A stretch of DNA of 64,000 nucleotides. Source: Candidatus Contendibacter odensensis (GTDB taxonomy: Bacteria > Pseudomonadota > Gammaproteobacteria > Competibacterales > Competibacteraceae). The notes below the pieces were generated by a model. The model was not told the DNA's origin. It saw only the letters and a program-made list of their open reading frames with translations, and did not search any database. A program made the position numbers and the translations under genes. Of this stretch, positions 52,170-64,000 are shown piece after piece (positions within the stretch are counted from its first letter, which is position 1; every line of letters begins with the position of its first letter). The stretch spans positions 291,730 to 355,729 of the forward strand of contig PDTV01000004.1 of assembly GCA_002747185.1 (NCBI GenBank), in the 5' to 3' direction.

Positions 52170-52351
52170 AACGTGTCCAGGTCAATAGTAATTCGATGGT
52201 GGTGGAAGGCGATGGCCAATTAGATTATACGGTAACGATTCTCTTGACGCGCCGTAACAAAACTTTAAGCTAATGGGCTTGTAGCGGTTCGGATCGAAAG
52301 CTCCGGGCCGTTCTTAGTTTATCAATCTGATGGATGGTGACGGGGAACATT

Positions 52352-53569
52352 ATGTCCGATGTCAAAAAAGCAGTGCTGGCCTATTCGGGCGGTTTAGATA
52401 CTTCAGTGATTTTGAAGTGGCTACAAGATGTCTATCAATGTGAAGTCGTAACACTTACCGCCGATCTGGGCCAAAATGATGAATTAGAGGCGGCCCGCCA
52501 GAAGGCTGAGATGTTTGGTATCAAGCCAGAAAATATCTTTATTGAGGATCTGTGCGATGAGTTTGTGCGTGATTACGTGTTTCCCATGTTCCGCGCCAAT
52601 GCCGTTTATGAAGGTGAGTATTTGCTGGGTACCTCAATTGCTCGCCCGCTGATTGCCAAGCGTCTGGTGGATATTGCGGTGCAAACCGGAGCCGATACCA
52701 TGGTGCACGGCTCGACTGGCAAGGGCAATGATCAAGTACGTTTTGAATTGGGCGTTTATGCATTAAAACCGGATATCCAGATTATTGCCCCGTGGCGGGA
52801 GTGGGACTTGCTTTCCCGTGAAAAACTGTTGGCCTATGCAGATAGTCACGGTATTCCGGTGGAAATGCGCCAGGGTAAAAAATCACCTTACTCAATGGAT
52901 GCCAATATGCTGCATATTTCCTATGAGGGTGGTCGTTTGGAAGACCCGTGGTGTGAGCCGGATGAAGCGATGTGGCGCTGGACGGTGTCACCAGAAAACG
53001 CACCGGAACAGCCGCGTTATGTGGAGCTGGAATATCAGCGCGGTGATATTGTGGCCATTGATGGTCAAGCCATGACACCGGCTGGCGTATTGACCAGGCT
53101 GAATCAGCTGGGGGGCGAGCATGGTATTGGGCGGCTAGATATCGTGGAAAACCGTTATGTCGGGATGAAATCACGCGGTTGTTACGAAACACCTGGTGGC
53201 ACCATCATGTTGACAGCCCATCGGGCAATGGAGTCGCTAGCATTGGATCGGGAAGTGGCGCATCTCAAGGATGAATTGATGCCACGCTACGCCACATTAA
53301 TTTATAACGGCTATTGGTGGAGTCCGGAGCGTAAATTACTGCAATCCCTGATTGATGAGTCACAAGTGCATGTCAATGGTACGGTGCGCGTCAAGCTGTA
53401 TAAGGGTAATGTGATCGTTGCTGGTCGCACGTCTCATGACAGTTTGTTTGATACTGATATGGCGACTTTTGATGATGATGCGGGTGTCTATAACCAGAGC
53501 GATGCTGATGGCTTCATCAAACTCAATGCGTTGCGGATGCGGATTGCGGCAACGAAAGGGCGGCTATAG
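52352..53569 (+). CDS. argG: Argininosuccinate synthase
   Basis: [32 protein letters not shown]. Confidence 0.97.
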   Translation: MSDVKKAVLAYSGGLDTSVILKWLQDVYQCEVVTLTADLGQNDELEAARQKAEMFGIKPENIFIEDLCDEFVRDYVFPMFRANAVYEGEYLLGTSIARPLIAKRLVDIAVQTGADTMVHGSTGKGNDQVRFELGVYALKPDIQIIAPWREWDLLSREKLLAYADSHGIPVEMRQGKKSPYSMDANMLHISYEGGRLEDPWCEPDEAMWRWTVSPENAPEQPRYVELEYQRGDIVAIDGQAMTPAGVLTRLNQLGGEHGIGRLDIVENRYVGMKSRGCYETPGGTIMLTAHRAMESLALDREVAHLKDELMPRYATLIYNGYWWSPERKLLQSLIDESQVHVNGTVRVKLYKGNVIVAGRTSHDSLFDTDMATFDDDAGVYNQSDADGFIKLNALRMRIAATKGRL

Positions 53570-53992
53570 TACGCGGCTTAAAGTATTTGTATTCTTGAGC
53601 GAGCAGGCGCCGGCTGTGGCTGGCGCTGGTAAAACCCGGGCAAAACGAATCACATTGAGCGGTTTAACGGCCCCCCACCCACAGACAACGGGCGGAACGG
53701 CTGGCACCAAAACCATGCCCGTTTTCCAAAAAACCCGACACTCACATCGGCGCTATTTGGAATTTCATCCACCACTGTAATTTCACCAAATCCCTATTTT
53801 TGTAGGACTGTCAAGGTTTTTATGATGGTCTGCTGCATCTGCAATGGCAAACAGGCATAATAAAGCTTTACAAGCCGGTCGGCAGGCATAACCATGCAGG
53901 CGAATACAGCGAACATATGGCAAGCAGGCCTAGTATGATTTTACGCTATTCTACGTTTGTGCAGATGGGGAGGGGGAACCAACCCCTAGATT

Positions 53993-54631
53993 ATGAGTAT
54001 TGAACAATCGATTATTGGGGGCAGTAAACAGCTCGGTATTTCCTTGTCCAGTGAAGCTGTTTCGCAACTGCTGGATTATCTGGCGCTACTGGAGCGCTGG
54101 AATCGCGCTTATAATCTAACTGCTGTACGCGAGCCTGAGATAATGGTAGTTCGACACCTGCTCGATAGCTTCTCCATTTTGCCCTGGTTACAGGGAGGGC
54201 GGATTCTGGATGTCGGCAGCGGTGCAGGCCTGCCTGGAATACCATTGGCAATTGTTCAGCCTGAGTACGAATTTTATCTACTAGACAGTAACGGTAAGCG
54301 CACCCGTTTTATGACCCAGACGGCCGCTGAGCTACAATTAAGCAATGTGCATGTAGTGCGCTGTCGGGTAGAGGACTATCAACCGGTGGAATTATTCAAT
54401 AGCGTGGTATCAAGGGCGTTTTCGACATTAGCAGACATGGTGTCAGATGCCGGGCGACTGTGTTTGCCAGAAGGTCGATTGCTTGCAATGAAAGGCGTTT
54501 TTCCTGATGAAGAATTGTCTTGTTTGCCAGCGACCTACCGGGTTGTTGATGTTTATCCGCTGCAAGTTCCCGATCTGGATGCTGAACGGCATCTGGTTCA
54601 TATGATACCTGCACCTGCCGCTTCGCATTGA
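53993..54631 (+). CDS. rsmG: 16S rRNA (guanine527-N7)-methyltransferase
   Basis: RWNRAYNLTAVREPEIMVVRHLLDSFSILP; ILDVGSGAGLPGIPLAI. Confidence 0.95.
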   Translation: MSIEQSIIGGSKQLGISLSSEAVSQLLDYLALLERWNRAYNLTAVREPEIMVVRHLLDSFSILPWLQGGRILDVGSGAGLPGIPLAIVQPEYEFYLLDSNGKRTRFMTQTAAELQLSNVHVVRCRVEDYQPVELFNSVVSRAFSTLADMVSDAGRLCLPEGRLLAMKGVFPDEELSCLPATYRVVDVYPLQVPDLDAERHLVHMIPAPAASH

Positions 54632-54637
54632 GCTTGC

Positions 54638-55441
54638 GTGTTTATGGCTATTATCATTGCAATTGCCAATCAAAAGGGTGGTGTGGGTAAAACGACTACC
54701 GCTGTAAACCTGGCCGCTTGTCTGGTTGCATTGAAGCAACGAGTGTTATTGATCGATCTCGATCCGCAAGGTAATGCCACCATGGGATGTGGTGTTGATA
54801 AACATGCAGTGACTGCAACGAGCTATGAGGTTTTGCTGGATGAAACCGCACTATCCGATGCGCTGCATTCGGTTGAGGCGACGGGTTTGCAATTATTGCC
54901 GGCGAACGGTGATTTGACTGCTGCTGAGATTGATTTGTTGCGTACCGAAAATGCTGCCTGTCGATTGCGCGATGCACTTGCTACAGTGCGAGAGCGTTTT
55001 GATATCGTGCTGATTGATTGTCCACCATCGCTCAGCATGTTGACTGTGAATGCCTTGACTGCAGCAGAGGCTGTAATGATTCCTATTCAGTGTGAATATT
55101 ATGCACTTGAGGGTTTATCAGCACTGCTTGATACCATCGAAAAAGTGCGCCACTCGACGAATCCCAAACTTCGCATCGAAGGGTTGTTGCGAACCATGTT
55201 TGATGCCCGCAATCGTTTGGCAAATGAAGTATCGTCACAATTGCTGGAACATTGTGGCAAGGTTGTCTATAAATCAATTATTCCGCGTAATGTGCGCTTG
55301 GCTGAAGCACCTAGCTATGGACTTTCAATCATTCGCTATGATGGCAATTCACGCGGTGCGCACAGCTATCGCGCTTTAGCGCAGGAGCTGTTAGCGCGAA
55401 TACAGCAGCAGTCAACGACTGGAACAGAATCACAGGCATGA
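54638..55441 (+). CDS. parA: Chromosome partitioning ATPase ParA/Soj
   Basis: IAIANQKGGVGKTTTAVNLAACL. Confidence 0.95.
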   Translation: MFMAIIIAIANQKGGVGKTTTAVNLAACLVALKQRVLLIDLDPQGNATMGCGVDKHAVTATSYEVLLDETALSDALHSVEATGLQLLPANGDLTAAEIDLLRTENAACRLRDALATVRERFDIVLIDCPPSLSMLTVNALTAAEAVMIPIQCEYYALEGLSALLDTIEKVRHSTNPKLRIEGLLRTMFDARNRLANEVSSQLLEHCGKVVYKSIIPRNVRLAEAPSYGLSIIRYDGNSRGAHSYRALAQELLARIQQQSTTGTESQA

Positions 55442-56298
55442 TGAGGAAAAAAGGCGGATTAGGTCGTGGATTGGATGCCCTGCTAGGCGCGGGGGTAGAG
55501 CATGTCGAGTCAAGGGAATCGTTGCGGCAACTACCGATTGACCAGATTCACAGGAGTCGTTACCAGCCCCGACAGGATTTACGCGAAGATACCCTGCAAG
55601 ATCTGGCTGATTCGATTCGAACACAAGGGCTTGTGCAGCCGGTCGTTGTTCGATCGCTGGATGAGGGTGGTTACGAGTTGATCGCCGGTGAACGTCGTTG
55701 GCGTGCTTCACAGCTTGCCGGCCTGCAAGAAATACCGGCGGTTATTCGTGAGGCCAGCGACCAAACGGTTGTTGCTATGGCGCTGATCGAAAATATCCAG
55801 CGCGAAGATCTCAACCCGCTGGAAGAAGCACAGGCCTTGCAGCGATTGATTGCTGAATTTGATTTGACCCATCAACAAGCGGCTGAAGCTGTAGGCCGTT
55901 CGCGGGCAACGGTCAGTAATTTATTACGCCTGCTAGAGCTTGCTGAGGATGTGCAACAGTGGGTAAGAGCACGCAAGCTGGATATGGGGCATGCGCGTGC
56001 TTTGCTGCAACTACCATTGTCCTTGCAACGAGAAGCTGCACAGCAGGTTTTGTTACATGGGTTGTCAGCCCGTGAGACAGAAAATCTAGTGCGTCGCTTA
56101 CGACAGAAGGAACAGGGATGTGAAATAAATACAGTTGAGCAATCAATGGATCCGAACGTGCGTCTCTTGCAAGATGATTTGTCAGAGCGCTTTGGTGCAA
56201 AGGTGCAAGTCCGTCATGGCGTATCAGGTAAGGGACGAGTGATTATCCATTATAACACTTTAGATGAACTGGACGGTATCGTATCAAAGATGAAGTGA
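55438..56298 (+). CDS. parB: Chromosome partitioning protein ParB
   Basis: KGGLGRGLDALLG; IAGERRWRASQLAGL; HTH LTHQQAAEAVGRSRATVSNLLRLL. Confidence 0.95.
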   Translation: MMRKKGGLGRGLDALLGAGVEHVESRESLRQLPIDQIHRSRYQPRQDLREDTLQDLADSIRTQGLVQPVVVRSLDEGGYELIAGERRWRASQLAGLQEIPAVIREASDQTVVAMALIENIQREDLNPLEEAQALQRLIAEFDLTHQQAAEAVGRSRATVSNLLRLLELAEDVQQWVRARKLDMGHARALLQLPLSLQREAAQQVLLHGLSARETENLVRRLRQKEQGCEINTVEQSMDPNVRLLQDDLSERFGAKVQVRHGVSGKGRVIIHYNTLDELDGIVSKMK

Positions 56299-56390
56299 TA
56301 CGAAATAAATCTACATTGACCCAGGTAAGTTATATTTTTATAATATTTTCATTTCGTGAGCTTGTTGGTGCAAATTGGTTGGCAAATTTA

Positions 56391-56399
56391 TGCTATAAT
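56391..56399 (+). promoter_or_regulatory. Extended -10 promoter element upstream of the atp operon
   Basis: TGCTATAAT, no well-spaced -35. Confidence 0.45.
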
Positions 56400-56513
56400 G
56401 CTCCTCAGAAAGTGTTGATGGGCTTTCCCAAGCCCAAAGCATAATAAAGGTATAATGATAAATATAAAGCCAAACACAATGAAGCCCTATGCTATGCAGC
56501 ATAAAGACTGTCG

Positions 56514-57679
<1,166 letters not shown>

Positions 57680-57805
57680 GGTTTTAATCCTTTAATGGGG
57701 CCAGGTGAGTGTGGCTGACCCCATAAAGATCAAGTTGTATTTACATCCACACCTCTGAACCTTTAAACATCTCTATCTCTATACAAGTAAAACGGGAGAC
57801 AATAA

Positions 57806-58090
<285 letters not shown>

Positions 58091-58137
58091 CTGGATTTTT
58101 GTCATGCACTTAATGTTTGTTTCGAGGAGATAACCAC

Positions 58138-58608
58138 GTGAACTTTAATGCCACGCTGATAGGGCAGATGATCACGTTTGGCCTTTTGGTGCTCTTTACC
58201 ATGAAGTTTGTATGGCCACCTATCATGAAGGCCATGCAGGATCGCCAGAAGCAAATTGCTGATGGTTTGGCATCCGCAGAACGCGGTTTGCGCGAGCAAG
58301 AATTAGCGCAGGCAAAGTCCGCACAATTGCTCAAGGAAGCCAAACAACAAGCAGCCGAGATCGTTGCCCAAGCCCATAAACGAGCTAATGAAGTGATTGA
58401 ACAGTCTAAACAAGATGCTCGTGCTGAGGGCGACCGCCAGCTCATGGCCGCAAAAGCTGAAATTGAGCAGGAGGTGAATCGTGCCCGTGAACAGCTTCGG
58501 AGCCAGGTTGTCAACCTTGCTGTCGCTGGCGCAGGCAAGGTTCTTAAGCGCGAGGTCGATGAAGCAGCTAATACAGCTATGCTGGATGACCTGGTCGCAC
58601 AGCTATAA
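58138..58608 (+). CDS. atpF: ATP synthase F0 subunit b (GTG start)
   Basis: [49 protein letters not shown]. Confidence 0.95.
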   Translation: MNFNATLIGQMITFGLLVLFTMKFVWPPIMKAMQDRQKQIADGLASAERGLREQELAQAKSAQLLKEAKQQAAEIVAQAHKRANEVIEQSKQDARAEGDRQLMAAKAEIEQEVNRAREQLRSQVVNLAVAGAGKVLKREVDEAANTAMLDDLVAQL

Positions 58609-58626
58609 CAATTACGGATCACGCCA

Positions 58627-59199
58627 ATGGCTGAAACGACAATCATCCGACCCACGACTGCTGCCCGACCTTATGCACGTGCTGCGTTCGAGGAAGCCCG
58701 GGATACGCAGGCATTGCCGCTATGGGCCGAGCTTTTGCAAACAGCCGCGACTGTTGCGGCCAATCCCGCAGTGAACCGCCTGATCGGTTCGTGGAATCCA
58801 AAACTGCGCGGTGAGCAAAAGGTCGATTTGGTAGCAGACCTGTGTTGTGACTTACGCAAAGGTGCAAAAACACCGGCGGCGTTTGTTACCTTTCTTAAGA
58901 TATTGGCCGAGTTCCATCGCCTGGATCAGTTGCCAAGTGTCGCTGTACTGTTTGAGCAGTTACGCGCTGATGCTGAAAGCGTTGTTTATGCTGAATTTAC
59001 TAGTGCTGCTGCTGTAAGCGATACCCAGCGTGTTCAGGTGATTAAAGCACTTAAAGTGAAATTCCAGCGGGATGTCGAGCTGGACTGCAAGACTGATTCA
59101 TCGTTGATTGCAGGTGCAATCATTCGAGTCGGTGATTTGGTTATTGACGGTTCAGCGCGCGGTCGGTTGGAAAAACTTGCCATGGCCTTGAGCCAGTAA
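58627..59199 (+). CDS. atpH: ATP synthase F1 subunit delta
   Basis: ARPYARAAFEEARD; operon position; C-terminal IRVGDLVIDGSARGRLEKLAMAL. Confidence 0.95.
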   Translation: MAETTIIRPTTAARPYARAAFEEARDTQALPLWAELLQTAATVAANPAVNRLIGSWNPKLRGEQKVDLVADLCCDLRKGAKTPAAFVTFLKILAEFHRLDQLPSVAVLFEQLRADAESVVYAEFTSAAAVSDTQRVQVIKALKVKFQRDVELDCKTDSSLIAGAIIRVGDLVIDGSARGRLEKLAMALSQ

Positions 59200-59214
59200 G
59201 GGGAATACCGTTTT

Positions 59215-60774
59215 ATGCAACTCAAACCATCCGAAATCAGCGATCTGATTCGGCAACGCTTGCAAGGCTATGAGGCTACTGCCGAAGCACGCACGGAAGG
59301 CACCATTGTTAGCCTGGCCGATGGCATTGCCCGAATCTATGGTCTCGATAATGCAATGCAAGGTGAGATGATCGAGTTTCCGGCTCCTCGGGAAGGCGAT
59401 CCTGTCACTTACGCCCTGGCTCTGAACCTGGAGCGTGATTCTGTCGGCGCTGTGGTGCTCGGTGATTATGAGCACCTGTCAGAAGGCGACAAGGCACTTT
59501 GTACCGGCCGCATCCTGGAGGTGCCCGTAGGTCCACAGCTGCTGGGGCGCGTTGTTAACGCCCTAGGTCAGCCGATTGATGGCAAAGGCCCCATTGAAGG
59601 GGAAGGCAGCGAGCCTATTGAAAAGATAGCGCCGGGCGTAATTGAGCGACAATCGGTCAGTCAACCGGTACAGACGGGCCTCAAGTCAATCGATTCCATG
59701 GTGCCTATTGGTCGTGGTCAGCGTGAATTGATTATTGGCGACCGCCAGACAGGTAAGACTGCGGTTGCCATCGATACGATTATTAACCAAAAGGATACAG
59801 GCGTTAAGTGTATCTATGTCGCCATTGGCCAGAAAAATTCATCAATTGCCAATGTGGTGCGCAAGCTGGAAGAACACGATGCGATGAAGCACACCATCAT
59901 CGTCGCGGCCAGCGCCTCTGAATCAGCAGCGATGCTGTTTGTTGCGCCCTACTCGGGTTGCTCGATGGGTGAGTATTTCCGCGACCGCGGTGAAGATGCA
60001 CTCATCGTTTATGATGATCTGTCCAAGCAAGCTGTAGCTTATCGTCAGGTATCCTTGTTGTTGCGTCGTCCGCCAGGACGTGAGGCTTTTCCAGGCGATG
60101 TATTCTACCTGCACTCTCGCTTGCTGGAACGGGCATCTCGCATTAATGCTGATGAAGTTGAACGTCTCACCGATGGTGCGGTAAAAGGACAAACCGGTTC
60201 ATTAACAGCATTACCGATTATCGAAACCCAGGCGGGTGACGTGTCAGCGTTCGTGCCGACAAACGTAATTTCCATTACGGATGGCCAGATTTATCTGGAA
60301 ACTGATCTGTTCAACGCGGGTATTCGGCCTGCTATTAATCCAGGTCTTTCAGTATCCCGTGTTGGTGGTGCTGCCCAGACCAAGATTATCAAGAAGCTTG
60401 GTGGTGGTATTCGCCTGGCGCTGGCTCAGTATCGTGAGTTGGCAGCATTTGCCCAATTCGCATCTGACCTGGACGAAGCGACACGTAAGCAGCTTGAACG
60501 TGGCCAGCGTGTTACCGAGTTGATGAAGCAAAAGCAATATTCGCCCATGTCTGTGGCAGAAATGTCGGTTTCGCTATTTGCCGTGGATCGAGGCTATCTT
60601 GATGATGTGCCCTTGGAAAAGATAGGCGACTTTGAAGCTGAATTGCTGGCGTCCGTGGGGGCGAACCACGCCGGACTGGTTGATATGATTAATCAATCGG
60701 GTGATTTTAACGATGAAATCGAAGCTGGCCTTGTTAAGGCAGTGGATGATTTTAAAGCCAACTACGTCGGTTAA
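59215..60774 (+). CDS. atpA: ATP synthase F1 subunit alpha
   Basis: [19 protein letters not shown]; full length. Confidence 0.98.
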   Translation: MQLKPSEISDLIRQRLQGYEATAEARTEGTIVSLADGIARIYGLDNAMQGEMIEFPAPREGDPVTYALALNLERDSVGAVVLGDYEHLSEGDKALCTGRILEVPVGPQLLGRVVNALGQPIDGKGPIEGEGSEPIEKIAPGVIERQSVSQPVQTGLKSIDSMVPIGRGQRELIIGDRQTGKTAVAIDTIINQKDTGVKCIYVAIGQKNSSIANVVRKLEEHDAMKHTIIVAASASESAAMLFVAPYSGCSMGEYFRDRGEDALIVYDDLSKQAVAYRQVSLLLRRPPGREAFPGDVFYLHSRLLERASRINADEVERLTDGAVKGQTGSLTALPIIETQAGDVSAFVPTNVISITDGQIYLETDLFNAGIRPAINPGLSVSRVGGAAQTKIIKKLGGGIRLALAQYRELAAFAQFASDLDEATRKQLERGQRVTELMKQKQYSPMSVAEMSVSLFAVDRGYLDDVPLEKIGDFEAELLASVGANHAGLVDMINQSGDFNDEIEAGLVKAVDDFKANYVG

Positions 60775-60786
60775 GCGGGTGTCAGC

Positions 60787-61650
60787 ATGGCCGGTGCCAA
60801 AGAGATAAGAAGTAAAATCAAGAGTGTTCAAAGTACTCAGAAGATTACCAAAGCCATGGAAATGGTGGCGGCGAGCAAGATGCGCAAGGCATTGGAACGC
60901 ATGCAAGCGGCTCGGCCCTATGCGCGGAAGATTCGTAATGTCATCTCGCACTTGGCTCATGCACATACCGAGTATCGTAGCCCGGGCATTGTGGAGCGTG
61001 AGGTCAAGCGCGTTGGCCTCATCGTTATTTCGACGGATCGTGGTTTGTGTGGTGGCTTAAACAGCAATCTGTTCAAGGCGACTATCGCTGCCATGGAGGA
61101 ATGGCGCAATCAGGGTGTCGAGATTGATGTGTGTACCGTCGGCGCCAAGGCGCTCCAGTTTTTCCGTCGGGTACAGGGTAATATTGTCGCTCATACATCT
61201 CGTTTGGGCGATTCACCTCGCTTTGAGGACGTGCTCGGTCCGGCCAAGATCATGGTTGATGCGTTTGATGAAGGGCGCATTGATGCGATCTATATGGTCT
61301 ACAACGAGTTTGTTAACACTATGAGCCAGAAGCCAAAGGTCGAGCGGTTGGTGCCAATCACGGCTGATGCGAAGGATGATGAACCTGCACATCGTTGGGA
61401 TTACATCTATGAGCCTGATCCAAAGGAACTCATCGAGTTGCTGCTGCGCCGCTATGGCGAGTCTGTAATCTATCAGGCTTTAGTGGAGAACGTCGCTTGC
61501 GAGATGGCAGCACGTATGGTTGCCATGAAGAGTGCATCTGACAATGCAAGCTCCCTGATCGACGAGCTACAACTGATTTACAACAAAGCGCGACAGGCAT
61601 CAATTACTCAGGAGCTTGCCGAGATTGTCGGTGGTGCTGCAGCAGTGTAG
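60787..61650 (+). CDS. atpG: ATP synthase F1 subunit gamma
   Basis: [35 protein letters not shown]. Confidence 0.97.
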   Translation: MAGAKEIRSKIKSVQSTQKITKAMEMVAASKMRKALERMQAARPYARKIRNVISHLAHAHTEYRSPGIVEREVKRVGLIVISTDRGLCGGLNSNLFKATIAAMEEWRNQGVEIDVCTVGAKALQFFRRVQGNIVAHTSRLGDSPRFEDVLGPAKIMVDAFDEGRIDAIYMVYNEFVNTMSQKPKVERLVPITADAKDDEPAHRWDYIYEPDPKELIELLLRRYGESVIYQALVENVACEMAARMVAMKSASDNASSLIDELQLIYNKARQASITQELAEIVGGAAAV

Positions 61651-61693
61651 GGTCATGATGCACACCTGGATCTATTGCAGATATCAGGTGTAA

Positions 61694-63100
<1,407 letters not shown>

Positions 63101-63175
63101 TGGGGTCACGGTTCGGGGATACTGTTTTCTATTCTTCGAGCCGTACTTCATAAGTAATCGATCAGGAGATACCCC

Positions 63176-63607
63176 ATGGCTATGACACTACATGTTGATA
63201 TCGTCAGTGCAGAAAAGGAGTTGTTTTCTGGAGCTGCGGAGTCGGTAATTGCATCAGGTGAAATGGGCGAACTCGGCATTCTGCCACGGCACAGCCAGTT
63301 GCTGACCCGACTCAAGCCGGGACAGATTCGGGTTCGGTTACAAGGTGGAGAAGAGCAGCTCTTCTATGTGTCGGGTGGGCTGATGGAAGTTCAGCCCCAT
63401 TTAGTGACGATTTTATCGGATACGGCTGAGCGTGCCAAAGATCTGGATGAAGTTGCGGCACAGAATGCCAAGCAACATGCTGAGCGGGCATTAGCCGATC
63501 GTCGCGGTGAACTTGAGCTTGCCAAAGCGAAAGTTGAGCTGGCTGAAGCTATTGCCCAGTTGCAGATAATCGAAAAAATGCGTAAATCATGTGGTAAATC
63601 ACTTTAA
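63176..63607 (+). CDS. atpC: ATP synthase F1 subunit epsilon
   Basis: [47 protein letters not shown]. Confidence 0.96.
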   Translation: MAMTLHVDIVSAEKELFSGAAESVIASGEMGELGILPRHSQLLTRLKPGQIRVRLQGGEEQLFYVSGGLMEVQPHLVTILSDTAERAKDLDEVAAQNAKQHAERALADRRGELELAKAKVELAEAIAQLQIIEKMRKSCGKSL

Positions 63608-63640
63608 ATATAATCAATAATAAAACTTATCCTTATTGTT

Positions 63641-63669
63641 GGCCGTGGTATTCGTCACGGCCTTTTTTA
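63641..63669 (+). terminator. Rho-independent terminator of the atp operon
   Basis: GGCCGTG-gtattcgt-CACGGCC-TTTTTTA. Confidence 0.9.
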
Positions 63670-63761
63670 TAGTCTGTTTAACGAGTTTGCGCTATAACTC
63701 AACAGCGAGTTGCTACTAAGCTCAGGTATCAATCCACTTCTATTCAGGGGAGTAAGTTGCA

Positions 63762-63935
63762 ATGAGTAATCCAGTAGGCTGGTTTGAAATTTATGTCCAG
63801 GATATTTCAAGGGCAAAAACATTTTATGAAAATGTGCTTTCCTTGAAACTTGAAGAGGCGCAAATGCCTGGATTGGAAATGTGGCTATTTCCAATGGAGC
63901 ATGTAACTACTAAGCCCGTAATAGGCTGTATGTAA
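63762..63935 (+). pseudogene. Truncated VOC/glyoxalase-family protein
   Basis: MSNPVGWFEIYVQDISRAKTFYENVLSLKLEEAQMPGLEMWLFPMEHVTTKPVIGCM*; typical VOC N-terminus that stops after 57 aa. Confidence 0.7.
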
Positions 63936-64000
63936 GAATGTTGATATAGTTCATATAAAAATCAAACGCAAATTCAATGTATTGAGACGAAAATTATTCT

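Noticed and set aside
53575-53990. Possible protein remnant (GFYDGLLHLQWQTGIIKLYKPVGRHNHAGEYSEHM...) before rsmG
   Set aside because: Open frame with no recognisable family and no start/RBS; could be chance
63679-63700. GTTTGCGCTATAAC as a third copy of the 50-bp palindromic repeat
   Set aside because: Only one half-arm matches; no convincing opposite arm or GTTCCAATT spacer

Overview
The window looks like a gammaproteobacterial chromosome segment made mostly of conserved housekeeping operons. From left to right: mupP/gph-like (partial), ubiG and mtaD; an ompA-like gene, mtnA and gyrA; pheA-hisC-tyrA-aroA-cmk-rpsA-ihfB-lapAB; comEA-like, lolCD and comEC; exbBD-lpxK-trm112-kdsB; a 1079-aa repeat-rich secreted protein; purU, moaB, tesA-like and the ybbAP transporter; an FHA/sigma-54 regulator, queG, nnrD/E and tsaE; a znuA / zur-znuCB zinc locus; an L,D-transpeptidase and truA; an orphan mraZ, pyrC and argG; rsmG-parAB; and the complete atpIBEFHAGDC operon. 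No rRNA, tRNA or CRISPR was recognised. The strongest unusual signals are: (1) a 421-aa intein in GyrA directly after the predicted catalytic tyrosine, with intact splicing blocks but both LAGLIDADG motifs lacking their acidic residues; (2) two 92-bp MITE-like elements with terminal inverted repeats and different perfect 5-bp target duplications; (3) a comEA-like gene whose 63-bp tandem repeats carry a 19-nt deletion that frameshifts the tail; (4) a zinc locus with a perfect 10-4-10 Zur-like palindrome, a cobalamin-riboswitch-like leader, and a dksA-like remnant cut off inside a dispersed 50-bp palindrome; (5) an orphan Bacteroidota-like mraZ behind an overlapping upstream mini-ORF; and (6) a surface-repeat gene whose next repeat survives, frameshifted, beyond its stop codon. 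Everything was read by eye; no searches or folding programs were run.
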